NCBI GenBank assembly: GCA_963792915.1
Contig: CAWBYD010000002.1
Coordinates: forward strand, 496,001-560,000
Reading direction: 5' to 3'
DNA length: 64,000 bases
Source: Solirubrobacter sp963792915
GTDB taxonomy: Bacteria; Actinomycetota; Thermoleophilia; Solirubrobacterales; Solirubrobacteraceae
Below the pieces are notes generated by a model. It was given only the letters and a program-made list of their open reading frames with translations. It ran no database searches and was not told the origin of the DNA. This document shows positions 16,738 through 25,598 of the stretch, in pieces. The stretch's first letter is position 1. Every line of letters starts with the position of its first letter. The position numbers were made by a program, and so were the translations under genes.

Positions 16738-17388
16738 ATGGAGAGCACTGCGCGCAGGGTCAGGGTGGAGCGCAACCGGCGCCGGACGCCGCGGCGGGGG
16801 CCGCTGGCGCGCTGGACGCGCCGGCTCACGGGGCTGCTGGCGACGGCCGCGTTCCTGGGTACGGGCGTCGCGGTCGCGACGATGGTGCTGCCCGACGGCA
16901 ACGGCGCGGCGGCGAAGGCGCCGACGCCGACGCCCACGCCGGTCGCGCACAAGAAGCCCGCCAAGGCCAAGGCCAAGCCGAAGCCCAAGGCGCTGACCAG
17001 CGCGCAGAAGGCGGCCCGCAACGACGCCGTCAGCGAGCTGCGCACGCAGGGCTACACCACGACCAAGCCGTCCGACTACGACCCGACGGCGACGCTGCGC
17101 GTCCTGATCGGGCGCCCGGTCGGGGACGCGGCCGGCGGCGAGTACGCCTTCTTCTTCGGAGGCACGACCTATCTCGGCAAGGACGCGCTCGGGCCGAGCT
17201 CGCGGCTGACCGTGAGCAAGAAGGGCAAGACCGCGGTGACGCTGACCTACGGCGTCTACGTGTCCGGCGACACCGCCGGGCAGCCGAGCGACCGCGCGAA
17301 GGTGCGCTTCGCGCTCCAGGGCGGCGCGGTCCACGCGCTTGACACGATCCCGCTCGCCGGCGCGAGATTCCAGCGCCGAACCGGCTGA
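16738..17388 (+). CDS. LppP/LprE-like exported protein
   Basis: A 216-residue protein with an Arg-rich N-terminus, one hydrophobic segment (residues about 31-52, GLLATAAFLGTGVAVATMVL), a Pro/Lys-rich linker (APTPTPTPVAHKKPAKAKAKPKPK) and a C-terminal domain resembling mycobacterial LppP/LprE: FFFGGTTYLGKDALGPSS, TLTYGVYVSGDTAGQPS, VRFALQGGAVHALDTIP. There is no lipobox cysteine, so it is probably a signal-anchored extracellular protein. The family function is unknown. It stands alone between mntH and the acyl-CoA synthetase. Confidence 0.7.
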   Translation: MESTARRVRVERNRRRTPRRGPLARWTRRLTGLLATAAFLGTGVAVATMVLPDGNGAAAKAPTPTPTPVAHKKPAKAKAKPKPKALTSAQKAARNDAVSELRTQGYTTTKPSDYDPTATLRVLIGRPVGDAAGGEYAFFFGGTTYLGKDALGPSSRLTVSKKGKTAVTLTYGVYVSGDTAGQPSDRAKVRFALQGGAVHALDTIPLAGARFQRRTG

Positions 17389-17396
17389 AACCGTCG

Positions 17397-17402
17397 TAGG
17401 CT
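17397..17402 (+). promoter_or_regulatory. -10 element of the acyl-CoA synthetase gene
   Basis: TAGGCT is 6 nt before ATG 17409, consistent with a leaderless mRNA. Confidence 0.4.
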
Positions 17403-17408
17403 CCGTAC

Positions 17409-19037
17409 ATGGAGCCGTCTTACGCCTCGGGAACGTCGACGACGCCGCTGCTTGGCGACACGATCGGCGACAACCTCGACCGCGCCATCGCTCGCTTCGG
17501 CGACCGCGAGGCGCTGGTCTCCGTCCCCCAGGACCTGCGCTACACGTACGCCCAGTTCGGGGAGGCCGTGGACCGCACGGCACGGGCGCTGCTCGCCGCG
17601 GGGCTCGAGCCCGGCGACCGCGCCGGCGTCTGGAGCCCGAACTGCGCGGAGTGGGCGCTCGTCCAGTACGCGACCGCGAAGATCGGCGTGATCCTCGTCA
17701 ACATCAACCCCGCGTACCGCACCTCCGAGCTCGAGTACGTGCTGCACCAGTCCGGCTGCCGGATGCTGGTGGCCGCGACCGCGTTCAAGACCTCCGACTA
17801 CGTCGCGATGGTCGAGGAGGTGCGCGACAACCTGCCCGGGCTCGAGCGCGTGATCTTCATCGGGCGCGACTGGGAGGAGCTGATCGCGTCCGGCGAGTCC
17901 GTCCCGCACGAGGATCTCGTCGCCCGCCAGGCCGCGACGCAGTTCGACGACGCGATCAACATCCAGTACACGAGCGGCACGACGGGCTTCCCCAAGGGCG
18001 CGACGCTCAGCCATCACAACATCCTCAACAACGGGTTCTTCGTGGGCGAGGGCTGCGGCTACACCCACGAGGACCGCGTGTGCATCCCGGTGCCGTTCTA
18101 CCACTGCTTCGGCATGGTCATGGGCAACCTCGGGGCCACGAGCCACGGCGCCTGCATGGTCATCCCGGCCGGGGCGTTCGACCCCGTGGCCACGCTCCAG
18201 ACCGTGCAGGACGAGCGCTGCACGAGCCTCTACGGCGTCCCTACGATGTTCATCGCCGAGCTCGAGCACCCGCGCTTCGCCGAGTTCGACCTGACGAGCC
18301 TGCGGACCGGGATCATGGCCGGCTCGCCGTGCCCGATCGAGACCATGAAGCGCGTCGTCGCCGAGATGAACATGGACGAGGTGACGATCTGTTACGGGAT
18401 GACCGAGACCTCGCCGGTGTCGACGCAGACCGGCGCGGACGATCCGCTGGCAAAGCGCGTCGGGACCGTCGGCCGCGTGCACCCGCACGTCGAGGTCAAG
18501 GTGATCGACCCCGAGAGCGGCGCGATCGTGGACCGCGGCGAGCCGGGCGAGCTGTGCACGCGCGCCTACAGCGTCATGCTCGGCTACTGGGAGGACGCCG
18601 AGAAGACGGCTGACGCGATCGACCGCGCGCGCTGGATGCACACCGGCGACCTCGCGCAGATGGACGACGAGGGCTACCTGAAGATCGTCGGGCGCATCAA
18701 GGACATGGTCATCCGCGGCGGTGAGAACGTCTACCCGCGCGAGATCGAGGAGTTCCTGATGAGCCACCCGGACATCTCCGACGTGCAGGTCGTCGGCGTC
18801 CCCGATGCGCGCTACGGCGAGGAGCTGATGGCCTGGGTCGTCACCCGCGGCGACGCGGAGCTCGACCGTGACACGGTGGCCGACTTCTGCAAGGGCAAGA
18901 TCGCACACTTCAAGGTTCCGCGCTACGTTCAGCGGGTGAGCGAGTTCCCGATGACCGTGACCGGCAAGGTGCAGAAGTTCAAGCTGCGCGAGCAGGCGAT
19001 CGAGGAGCTCGGGCTGACCGAGGTGGAGACCGCCTGA
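17409..19037 (+). CDS. AMP-binding fatty-acyl-CoA synthetase
   Basis: A 542-residue adenylate-forming ligase. The P-loop signature YTSGTTGFPKG is at residues about 187-197. The adenine/Mg motif reads CYGMTETSPVS, and the A8 hinge and C-terminal Lys region appear as GRIKDMVIRGGENVYPREIEEFL and PMTVTGKVQKFKLRE. It should activate a medium- or long-chain fatty acid to acyl-CoA through acyl-AMP. Its order matches acyl-CoA synthetases of beta-oxidation rather than NRPS domains. It could supply the WS/DGAT at 1064, but the two are 15 kb apart. TAGGCT sets the start at ATG 17409. Confidence 0.9.
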   Translation: MEPSYASGTSTTPLLGDTIGDNLDRAIARFGDREALVSVPQDLRYTYAQFGEAVDRTARALLAAGLEPGDRAGVWSPNCAEWALVQYATAKIGVILVNINPAYRTSELEYVLHQSGCRMLVAATAFKTSDYVAMVEEVRDNLPGLERVIFIGRDWEELIASGESVPHEDLVARQAATQFDDAINIQYTSGTTGFPKGATLSHHNILNNGFFVGEGCGYTHEDRVCIPVPFYHCFGMVMGNLGATSHGACMVIPAGAFDPVATLQTVQDERCTSLYGVPTMFIAELEHPRFAEFDLTSLRTGIMAGSPCPIETMKRVVAEMNMDEVTICYGMTETSPVSTQTGADDPLAKRVGTVGRVHPHVEVKVIDPESGAIVDRGEPGELCTRAYSVMLGYWEDAEKTADAIDRARWMHTGDLAQMDDEGYLKIVGRIKDMVIRGGENVYPREIEEFLMSHPDISDVQVVGVPDARYGEELMAWVVTRGDAELDRDTVADFCKGKIAHFKVPRYVQRVSEFPMTVTGKVQKFKLREQAIEELGLTEVETA

Positions 19038-19039
19038 GC

Positions 19040-19702
19040 GTGTGCGGCCGCTACACGCTCTCGACCGTCGACGGACCTGACCTCGCACGGCGCTTCGATC
19101 TGATCGAGCCGCCCGCGGCCGAGACGCTCGGGCGCGCGAACATCTGCCCGACCGAGGGCATCGCGGTCGTGACCGAGCCGCACCGCGTCGAGACGATCCC
19201 GTGGGGACTGCGGCCGTGGCGCAACCAGAACTACGCGCCGATCAACGTGCGCGCCGAGACCGCCGGCGGGCGCTTCAAGCGGCTGATGGACGGCGGCCGC
19301 GTGCTCGTGCTAGCCGACGGCTGGTACGAGTGGCTGAAGTCCGAGGCCTCCAACGCCGCGCGGATCCCGTTCCGCTACACGGTCGACGGCGGCGTCCCGT
19401 TCGCGTTCGCCGGCCTCTATGACGGCACGGGCGCGGCGATCCTCACCACGACCGCGAACCGGATCGCCGCCCCGGTCCACGACCGCATGCCGGTCGTGCT
19501 CGCGGATCGCGAGGCCGAGGCGGCGTGGCTGAGCGGCGACGTCGACATCCCCGCCGCGCTCGAGCTGCTGCAGCCGCTCGACGACGCGCGCCTGTCCGTG
19601 CACCCCGCCAACCCGGCCGTCAACAAGGCCGGGGTCGAGGGGCTCGAACTGCTCACCGCGCCACCCGAGGCGCTCATGCCGCCCTCAGAACGCCTGTTCT
19701 GA
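19040..19702 (+). CDS. SRAP-domain protein (YedK/HMCES-like abasic-site shield)
   Basis: A 220-residue SOS-response-associated peptidase family protein. Catalytic Cys2 is exposed after Met removal (MCGRYTL). Other family residues are visible: Asn in ANICPTE, NVRAET, GWYEW and His in APVHDRMPVVL. Such proteins crosslink to abasic sites in single-stranded DNA and protect them. The start GTG 19040 lies 2 bp after the synthetase stop; GTG-TGC is the only start that exposes Cys2. The length is normal. Confidence 0.9.
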   Translation: MCGRYTLSTVDGPDLARRFDLIEPPAAETLGRANICPTEGIAVVTEPHRVETIPWGLRPWRNQNYAPINVRAETAGGRFKRLMDGGRVLVLADGWYEWLKSEASNAARIPFRYTVDGGVPFAFAGLYDGTGAAILTTTANRIAAPVHDRMPVVLADREAEAAWLSGDVDIPAALELLQPLDDARLSVHPANPAVNKAGVEGLELLTAPPEALMPPSERLF

Positions 19703-19736
19703 GCGCGTTTCCCCTGGGCTCTGCGACTCTTCACAG

Positions 19737-21515
19737 GTGGACGTCGGCTCGCTCACGCTCACGGTGGGCGCGCTGCTCGCCGCGGGCCTGCTCGCCTCGC
19801 TGCTCGCGGGACGCCTGCGGCTGCCGGGCCTCGTGCTCGTGCTCGCGCTCGGGATGGCGATCGGCTCCGACGGCACCGGCTGGATCGACTACGGCAACTA
19901 CCGCACGGCGCAGGCCGCGGCGGTCGTCGCGCTGGCGCTGATCCTCTACGAGGGCGGCCTGTCGAGCGGCTGGGCGGAGATCCGGCCCGTGATCGGCGTC
20001 TCGATCGCGCTCGCCACGATCGGCACGCTCCTGACCGCCGCGCTGACCGCGGTGGCTGCCGGGCTCCTGCTCGACAACCTGAGCACGCTCGAGGCGCTGC
20101 TGCTCGGCTCGACCGTCGCCGCCACCGACGCCGCGGCGGTGTTCGCCGTGCTGCGCGGCTCGACGCTGCGGCGCAAGCTGGCGCGCACGCTGGAGGGCGA
20201 GTCCGGCGTCAACGACCCGGTCGCGATCCTGCTCGTGCTCGGCTGCATCGAGGCGATCCAGCACGCGGACTACACGCTGCTCGACGCGCTCTGGCTCGCG
20301 CTGCGCGAGCTCTCGATCGGCGCCGCCGTCGGACTCGCCGCGGGCGCCGCGGGCGCGTGGTTCCTGCGCCGCGTGACGCTCCCGTCGGCGGGCCTGTATC
20401 CCGTCGCGTCCGTGGCCCTGGCCGCCGTCGCGTTCGGCGCCGCACAGGTGGCGGAGGGCTCGGGCTTTCTCGCCGTCTTCCTCGCCGGGCTCGTGATCGG
20501 CAGCACCTCCTCGCCGGCCCGGCGCACCGTCATCACGTTCCACGAGGGGATCGCCTGGGTCGCCCAGCTCGCGCTGTTCCTGCTGCTCGGGCTGCTCGTG
20601 TTCCCGCACGAGCTCGTCCACATCATCCCGCAGGGGGCGGCCATCGCGGTCGTCACGGCGCTCGTGGCGCGGCCGCTGGCGGCGCTGGCGGTCGCGTTCG
20701 GGTTCAGCGTCCGGGAGCGGCTGATGCTCGGCTGGGCGGGCCTGCGCGGCGCGACGCCGATCGTGCTCGCCACGTTCCCGGTGACCGAGCACATCCCGAA
20801 CTCCGACACGATCTTCGAGGTCGCGTTCTTCGTCGTGCTGGTCTCGACCGTGCTGCAGGGCCTGACGATCGAGCCGGTCGCGCGCTGGCTCGGCCTCACG
20901 TCAGACGAGGCGGCGATCCCCGCCCCGCTGGTGGAGCCGGTGCTGCTGAACCGGCTGGGCGCCGAGACGATGCAGTTCCCGGTGCGCGGCGGCGACGCCG
21001 TCGTGGGCCATCCGGTGCGCGACCTCGGGCTGCCGCGCGAGGCGCTGCTGAACGTGATCGTGCGCGGCGAGCACGCGATCCCGCCGCGCGGCTCGACCGT
21101 GATCCGGGCCGGCGACCAGCTCCACGTGCTGGTGCGCCAGGAGGTCGCGCTCGAGTTCCGCGAGCTGCTGCGGCGCTGGCGCCGCGGACCGGTCGGGCCG
21201 CCCGAGCGCCCGCGCCGGCGCCCGCGCAGCCGCCCGTCGGTCACCACGATCCGGCCGTGGCAGCCGGCCGACGGCGACCCCTCGCGCCCGCACGCCCTGC
21301 TCGAGCTCGAGGTCGTCGAGCAGCTGCGCACGCGCCGCGACGAGCCGGGCGCGCTCGTCTATCTCGAGGACGGGCGGTTCGCGGTCGCCGGGCCGCTGCT
21401 GGCGGTCGGCCCGTCCGGCGAGCTGCAGGCGTTCGCGCGCCGGCGGCTGGCCTCGGCCGACAGCCCGGCCGAGCGCGCCTGGTGGCAGGAGGTGGTCGGC
21501 GCCCTGGCGCGCTAA
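19737..21515 (+). CDS. CPA1-type K+/H+ antiporter with RCK_C domain
   Basis: A 592-residue antiporter. About twelve membrane helices fill residues 1-390, with the ion-binding region GSTVAATDAAAVFAVL and the EGESGVNDP loop typical of CPA1/NhaP2-type exchangers. A TrkA-C (RCK_C) domain follows (MQFPVRGGDAVVGHPVRDLGLPREALLNVIVRGEHAIPPRGSTVIRAGDQLHVLV), then an Arg/Pro linker and a further C-terminal module of about 90 residues. This is the layout of K+/H+ antiporters gated by nucleotides. The start is GTG 19737. The 3' end overlaps the convergent gene by 4 bp. Confidence 0.87.
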   Translation: MDVGSLTLTVGALLAAGLLASLLAGRLRLPGLVLVLALGMAIGSDGTGWIDYGNYRTAQAAAVVALALILYEGGLSSGWAEIRPVIGVSIALATIGTLLTAALTAVAAGLLLDNLSTLEALLLGSTVAATDAAAVFAVLRGSTLRRKLARTLEGESGVNDPVAILLVLGCIEAIQHADYTLLDALWLALRELSIGAAVGLAAGAAGAWFLRRVTLPSAGLYPVASVALAAVAFGAAQVAEGSGFLAVFLAGLVIGSTSSPARRTVITFHEGIAWVAQLALFLLLGLLVFPHELVHIIPQGAAIAVVTALVARPLAALAVAFGFSVRERLMLGWAGLRGATPIVLATFPVTEHIPNSDTIFEVAFFVVLVSTVLQGLTIEPVARWLGLTSDEAAIPAPLVEPVLLNRLGAETMQFPVRGGDAVVGHPVRDLGLPREALLNVIVRGEHAIPPRGSTVIRAGDQLHVLVRQEVALEFRELLRRWRRGPVGPPERPRRRPRSRPSVTTIRPWQPADGDPSRPHALLELEVVEQLRTRRDEPGALVYLEDGRFAVAGPLLAVGPSGELQAFARRRLASADSPAERAWWQEVVGALAR

Positions 21516-22189
21516 GCCATCGCGACTTGGCGCGGGGCCGGCGGGCGCGTGGCGAAGATCATCAGCGCGCCGGTCGCGAGCACGAACACCAGGCCGCCGC
21601 CGAGCAGCGTCCAGGCCAGGGGGGCGAGGAACGACAGCTTGGTGCCGGCGTTGATGGCCGCCGCGACGCCCGGCGAGCCGTCGGCGTTCATCACGACGAC
21701 GGTCCAGCGGCCGGAGCGCACGTGCCAGCGGAGCTCGCTCGTGCCCGACGCGGTCCAGAACGCCTGCGTGGCGGGCGCGGCCGGGCGGCGCTCGCCGGGG
21801 TGCTCGTCGTAGCGGGCCCGGAACGGGTCGACCTCGATGTCGGTGAGCTCGCTGCGCTCCACGCCGCGCAGGTAGGCGTCGACGTCGCGCGTCGGCGCCA
21901 CGCCGACGAACAGGGGCTTGGCCGAGGCCACGCGCAGGCGCACCGTGCCCCAGCCGCCTGAGACCCAGCCGGGGCTGTTGACGTCGAGGTCCTCGGCGGT
22001 GATCGCGCGCGCCGGCGAGGAGAAGCGCTCAGAGCTCGTGGAGACGTAGCCCTGGTCGTCCTTGAAATGCCCGTTGGCCCACAGCAGCCCGCCGCCGGCG
22101 AGGACGAGGATGAACGCGATGAAACCGGTCACCGCGGCCGCGACAGCGGCTGCGGTGCCGGCGCTGCGGCTGCGGGGACGTGGGCTCAT
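21512..22189 (-). CDS. membrane protein with two transmembrane helices, unknown function
   Basis: A 225-residue protein with an N-terminal helix (GFIAFILVLAGGGLLWA, about 22-38) and a C-terminal helix (LAPLAWTLLGGGLVFVLATGALMIFA). Between them is an extracytoplasmic beta-rich domain (RLRVASAKPLFVGVAPTRDVDAYLRGV, LRWHVRSGRWTVVVMNADGSPG). It resembles a widespread actinobacterial membrane protein family with no known role. It is divergently arranged relative to nothing obvious: the upstream gap of 81 bp precedes the phosphoesterase on the same strand. Confidence 0.65.
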   Translation of the reverse strand: MSPRPRSRSAGTAAAVAAAVTGFIAFILVLAGGGLLWANGHFKDDQGYVSTSSERFSSPARAITAEDLDVNSPGWVSGGWGTVRLRVASAKPLFVGVAPTRDVDAYLRGVERSELTDIEVDPFRARYDEHPGERRPAAPATQAFWTASGTSELRWHVRSGRWTVVVMNADGSPGVAAAINAGTKLSFLAPLAWTLLGGGLVFVLATGALMIFATRPPAPRQVAMA

Positions 22190-22270
22190 TCCCCCACTCT
22201 CGCGCCGCCACCGGGCCGCAACTGTCGAGCCAGCCGGTCGCCGCAGGTGGGGTTGACCGCCCTGTGCCGC

Positions 22271-22840
22271 TCAGGACAGCTCGATCACCCGCGCGCCGTT
22301 GACGTAGACCACGCGCGTCTCGCCGATGCGCTGGACGAGCGAGCCGGGCCGCGGATGGACGTGCCCGTGCAGCAGCCAGCGCGGATTGTGGGCCAGCACC
22401 CAGTCGCGCAGACCGATGAAGCCGACGTGCGCGGGGTCGCTCGGGTCGTCGTTGACGCCGTACGGCGGGCAGTGGCAGAGCAGCACGTCGGCCGCCGGCA
22501 GCTTGCGCATCAGCCGCTTGGCCTGGCGCTGCGTGTAGGACGGGCCGGCGCGCGCGTCCGAGCGCCGGTAGGAGACGCAGCCCTCGAAGCCCGAGACCGA
22601 GACGCCGTTGTCGAGGTCGATCCGGTTCAGGTGCACGTTGTCGATCCCGAACCACTCCGCGTACGGCTCGTCGTCGTGGTTGCCGTACACGCCCAGCTTG
22701 GGCACCGAGACCTTGTCGAGCGACTCCAGCCAGCTCGGCTGCAGGTCGCCCAGGCACAGGATCGCGTCGAGGTCGTGCTGGCGGGCGATGTCCGCCACGT
22801 CGGAGTGGAACGGCCGGTCGGCGAGGGCGAGGACCCGCAT
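22271..22840 (-). CDS. metallophosphoesterase
   Basis: A 189-residue calcineurin-like phosphoesterase. Metal motifs are GDLQ (LCLGDLQPSW), GNHDDE, CHCPPYG and HGHVHPRP. The first motif, normally DxH, is replaced: the N-terminus reads MRVLALADRPFHSDV, where the Asp of ALAD can serve but the His is displaced. The enzyme likely hydrolyses a phosphoester; its substrate is unknown. ATG 22840 is divergent from the J-domain gene, 20 bp away, and the two -10 elements overlap. Confidence 0.8.
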   Translation of the reverse strand: MRVLALADRPFHSDVADIARQHDLDAILCLGDLQPSWLESLDKVSVPKLGVYGNHDDEPYAEWFGIDNVHLNRIDLDNGVSVSGFEGCVSYRRSDARAGPSYTQRQAKRLMRKLPAADVLLCHCPPYGVNDDPSDPAHVGFIGLRDWVLAHNPRWLLHGHVHPRPGSLVQRIGETRVVYVNGARVIELS

Positions 22841-22848
22841 CCGGTCCC

Positions 22849-22855
22849 CATAATG
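22849..22855. promoter_or_regulatory. shared divergent -10 region
   Basis: CATAAT (22849-22854) is 6 nt before ATG 22861 on the plus strand. On the minus strand the overlapping bases read CATTAT, 9 nt before ATG 22840. Both genes look leaderless. Confidence 0.4.
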
Positions 22856-22860
22856 ACGCG

Positions 22861-23415
22861 ATGGATCCGTACGAGGTGCTGGGCGTGCGCGTGGGGGCGA
22901 CGGCCGAGGAGGTCACGTCGGCCTATCGCGCGCAGGCAAAGCGCTGGCATCCGGACCGCGGGGCGGGGGAGGAGGGCGAGGCGCGGATGGCCGAGATCAA
23001 CGTCGCCTACGACCTCGTGCGCCTGGGCGAGCGCCACGCTCCCGAGCCCGTCAGCGCGCCCGCCCGTCCCCGCGGAGACTGGCTCCACGGCGCGATCCGG
23101 CGCGCGCTCGGCCCCGAGCTGCTGGAGGCGCTGACCGCCGACGAGGACGTCCGGCTCGTCACCCCGGCGTCGACCTGGGCGAGCCCGCGGACGATCCTGG
23201 CCGTCACCGACCGGCGCCTGCTGTGGCTGCTCGACGACGCGCCCGTCGCCCGCGTGCACTCGCTCGCGTTCCGCAACGTCTCAGACGTGCAGGCCCGCAC
23301 GCGCCGCAAGCGCGCCACGCTGACCGTGCACACGCTGGCCGGCCGCCGCCACGTCTTCCACGACCTGCGCCCGCACACCGCGCTGACGATCGCGCGCCAC
23401 GTGCGTCCACACTGA
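22861..23415 (+). CDS. J-domain protein with C-terminal PH-like domain
   Basis: A 184-residue protein. Residues 1-60 are a J domain (MDPYEVLGVRVGATAEEVTSAYRAQAKRWHPDRGAG) with the HPD tripeptide needed to stimulate DnaK ATPase. The rest (LTADEDVRLVTPASTWASPRTILAVTDRRLLWLLDDAPVARVHSLAFRNVSDVQART) resembles a bacterial PH/YokE-like domain. No Gly/Phe or zinc-finger region is present, so it is a class C J protein that probably brings Hsp70 to a specific target. The start ATG 22861 has CATAAT 6 nt upstream. Confidence 0.8.
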   Translation: MDPYEVLGVRVGATAEEVTSAYRAQAKRWHPDRGAGEEGEARMAEINVAYDLVRLGERHAPEPVSAPARPRGDWLHGAIRRALGPELLEALTADEDVRLVTPASTWASPRTILAVTDRRLLWLLDDAPVARVHSLAFRNVSDVQARTRRKRATLTVHTLAGRRHVFHDLRPHTALTIARHVRPH

Positions 23416-23419
23416 CGGC

Positions 23420-23425
23420 TACCGT
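23420..23425 (+). promoter_or_regulatory. -10 element of the SNF2 helicase gene
   Basis: TACCGT is 6 nt before GTG 23432, which decides for GTG rather than the ATG two codons later. Confidence 0.35.
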
Positions 23426-23431
23426 GGAGCG

Positions 23432-25594
23432 GTGAGCATGCGCGCCGCCGACCCCGTCGCCAACGTCGAGCTCCGCCCCAGCCCGAACGGGCACGAGGCG
23501 GTCGTCTTCGCCTTCCCGTACCGCGCCGACATCGTCGACGCCGTGCGCGCGATCCCCGGCCGGCGGTTCGACTGGCAGGCCAAGGAGTGGTGGGCGCCGC
23601 GCGTCGACGCGACCGCCGCGTACGTCCAGGGCGTGATCGAGCGCTTCCCGGAGCTCGTCGTCGCGCCCGAGGTGGCGGAGTGGCTGTCGCGCGCCGTACG
23701 CGGCTGGGTCGGGCGTGTGACCGCGGCGCGGCGCGGCGGCGCGGGCTGGTTCGTGCTGGACGCGATCGCAGGCGAGCTGCCCGCCGAGCTCGAGGCGCGC
23801 GCCGAGCTGCGCGGCGACCGCCGCTGGCTGCCGTTCGAGGAGGACGTCGCGAACGCGCTGCTCGAGCTCTCGGGCGCCCGCCTGGACCCGCGCGCGCTGC
23901 GCTGCGCCACGCGGCTGCAGGTCGGCCTGACGCCCGCGCCGGCCACGCTCGCGCTGGTCGAGAGCTACGGCGAGCCGCGCTTCAAGCTCGAGGTCAACTG
24001 GGACCCCGACACGGTTGGCGCGTTCGTCGAGCTCCCCGCGGCCGAGGCCCACGGCCGCACCGTCCCGCTCGATCCCTACCTGCTCGAGCCGCTCGAGCAC
24101 TTCGTCCGCCTGCACGAGATCGACGTCGCGCCGAATGCGCTCGAGGCGCTGGCCCGGCTGCGCACCGAGCACGACGCGGCGATCGGCTCGGTCCGGCGCT
24201 CGCGCGCGTTCGACGGCGAGGTGCTGAGCTGCGAGGGCCGCCTCGGCGGCGAGCTGCGCCCGTTCCAGCGCGCCGGCGTCGCCTACGCGCTGCAGTCGCG
24301 GCGGCTGTTCATCGCCGACGAGCAGGGCCTCGGCAAGACCGTCGAGGCGCTCGCGACGCTCGAGGAGGACGACGCCTTCCCAGCGGTCGTGATCTGCCCG
24401 GCGTCGCTGAAGCTCAACTGGGAGCGCGAGGCCCAGCACTGGCTCCCGCACCGCTCGCTGCACGTCGTCGTCGGCACGGGCGGCGCGATCCCGCGCGCCG
24501 ACATCACCGTGCTCAACTACGAGATCGTCCACGCCCATCGCGAGCGGCTGGCGATCATGCGGCCGAAGGCGCTCGTCCTCGACGAGTCGCATTACGTCAA
24601 GAACCCGGCCGCCAAGCGGACGCGAGCGACCCGCCGGCTCGCCGAGGCGCTGCCCGACGGCGCGCTGAAGCTGTGCCTGACCGGCACGCCGGTGATGAAC
24701 CATCCGGACGAGCTGATCGCGCAGCTGCGGATCCTCGGCCGGCTCGAGGAGTTCGGCTCGGGCGCGCGCTTCAAGCGCCGCTTCCAGGGCGCGGGCGCCG
24801 AGGAGCGCATCCACTGGCACCTGCGCCGCACCTGCTTCGTGCGGCGGCTGAAGAAGGACGTGCTGCCGCAGCTGCCCGAAAAGCGCCAGGTGGTCGTGCC
24901 GGTGGCGCTCGAGAACGAGAAGGAGTACCGGCTCGCCGAGCGCGACGTCGTGGCCTGGCTGCAGGAGCAGCCGCTGGAGCTCGACGAGCTCGAGAGCAAG
25001 GTCGCGGCCACGCTGCGCGCCGAGCGGCTCGCGCAGCTCAACACGCTGCGCCGGCTCGCGGCGCGCGGCAAGCTCGGCCCCGCGCTCGGCTGGATCGACG
25101 ACTTCCTGGCCAGCGAGGAGCCGCTGGTGGTGTTCGCCAGCCACCGCGAGATCCAGGAGATGATCGTCCAGCGCTTCCCGGCCGCGCTGCACGTCGTGGG
25201 CGCCGACGCGGCGGCCGAGCGCGACGCCGCCGTGCAGGCCTTCCAGGACGCCGACGGGCCGCAGCTGATCGTCTGCTCGACGCGCGTCGCCGGCCAGGGG
25301 ATCACGCTGACGCGCGCGTCCAACGTCGCGTTTCTCGAGCTCGAGTGGAGCCCGGCGATGCACGACCAGGCCGAGGACCGCCTGCACCGCATCGGCCAGC
25401 GCGACGCAGTGACGGCCTGGTACCTGCTCGCGGCGGAGTCGATCGACGAGTCGATGGCCGAGGTGCTGGCGCGCAAGCGCGGGATCGTCGGCGCCGTCAC
25501 GGATGGGCGCCGCGACGAGTCCGAGCAGGTCATCCAGTCGGTCGTGAAGGCGCTGCGCGGCAAGCCGCTGCGCCGCCTGCGCGCCGTCGCCTGA
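23432..25594 (+). CDS. SNF2-family helicase, SMARCAL1/HARP-like
   Basis: A 720-residue superfamily 2 ATPase. The N-terminal 250 residues include an AH2/HARP-like segment (VVFAFPYRADIVDAVRAIPGRRFDWQAKEWWAPR). ATPase motifs follow: LRPFQRAGVAYAL, Walker A DEQGLGKT (about 295-302), DESH (about 385), LTGTP (about 415), and C-terminal motifs VICSTRVAGQGITL-like (LIVCSTRVAGQGITLTRASNVAF) and DQAEDRLHRIGQ. SMARCAL1-like enzymes anneal DNA strands and remodel stalled forks; that role is inferred. It sits 16 bp after the J-domain gene with its own start signal. Confidence 0.88.
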   Translation: MSMRAADPVANVELRPSPNGHEAVVFAFPYRADIVDAVRAIPGRRFDWQAKEWWAPRVDATAAYVQGVIERFPELVVAPEVAEWLSRAVRGWVGRVTAARRGGAGWFVLDAIAGELPAELEARAELRGDRRWLPFEEDVANALLELSGARLDPRALRCATRLQVGLTPAPATLALVESYGEPRFKLEVNWDPDTVGAFVELPAAEAHGRTVPLDPYLLEPLEHFVRLHEIDVAPNALEALARLRTEHDAAIGSVRRSRAFDGEVLSCEGRLGGELRPFQRAGVAYALQSRRLFIADEQGLGKTVEALATLEEDDAFPAVVICPASLKLNWEREAQHWLPHRSLHVVVGTGGAIPRADITVLNYEIVHAHRERLAIMRPKALVLDESHYVKNPAAKRTRATRRLAEALPDGALKLCLTGTPVMNHPDELIAQLRILGRLEEFGSGARFKRRFQGAGAEERIHWHLRRTCFVRRLKKDVLPQLPEKRQVVVPVALENEKEYRLAERDVVAWLQEQPLELDELESKVAATLRAERLAQLNTLRRLAARGKLGPALGWIDDFLASEEPLVVFASHREIQEMIVQRFPAALHVVGADAAAERDAAVQAFQDADGPQLIVCSTRVAGQGITLTRASNVAFLELEWSPAMHDQAEDRLHRIGQRDAVTAWYLLAAESIDESMAEVLARKRGIVGAVTDGRRDESEQVIQSVVKALRGKPLRRLRAVA

Positions 25595-25598
25595 CGCG

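Noticed and set aside
23204..25387. Long open frame on the minus strand opposite the SNF2 helicase
   Set aside because: Antisense of a GC-rich gene; composition is Arg/Ala/Leu-rich with no family motif, while the plus strand has all helicase motifs.
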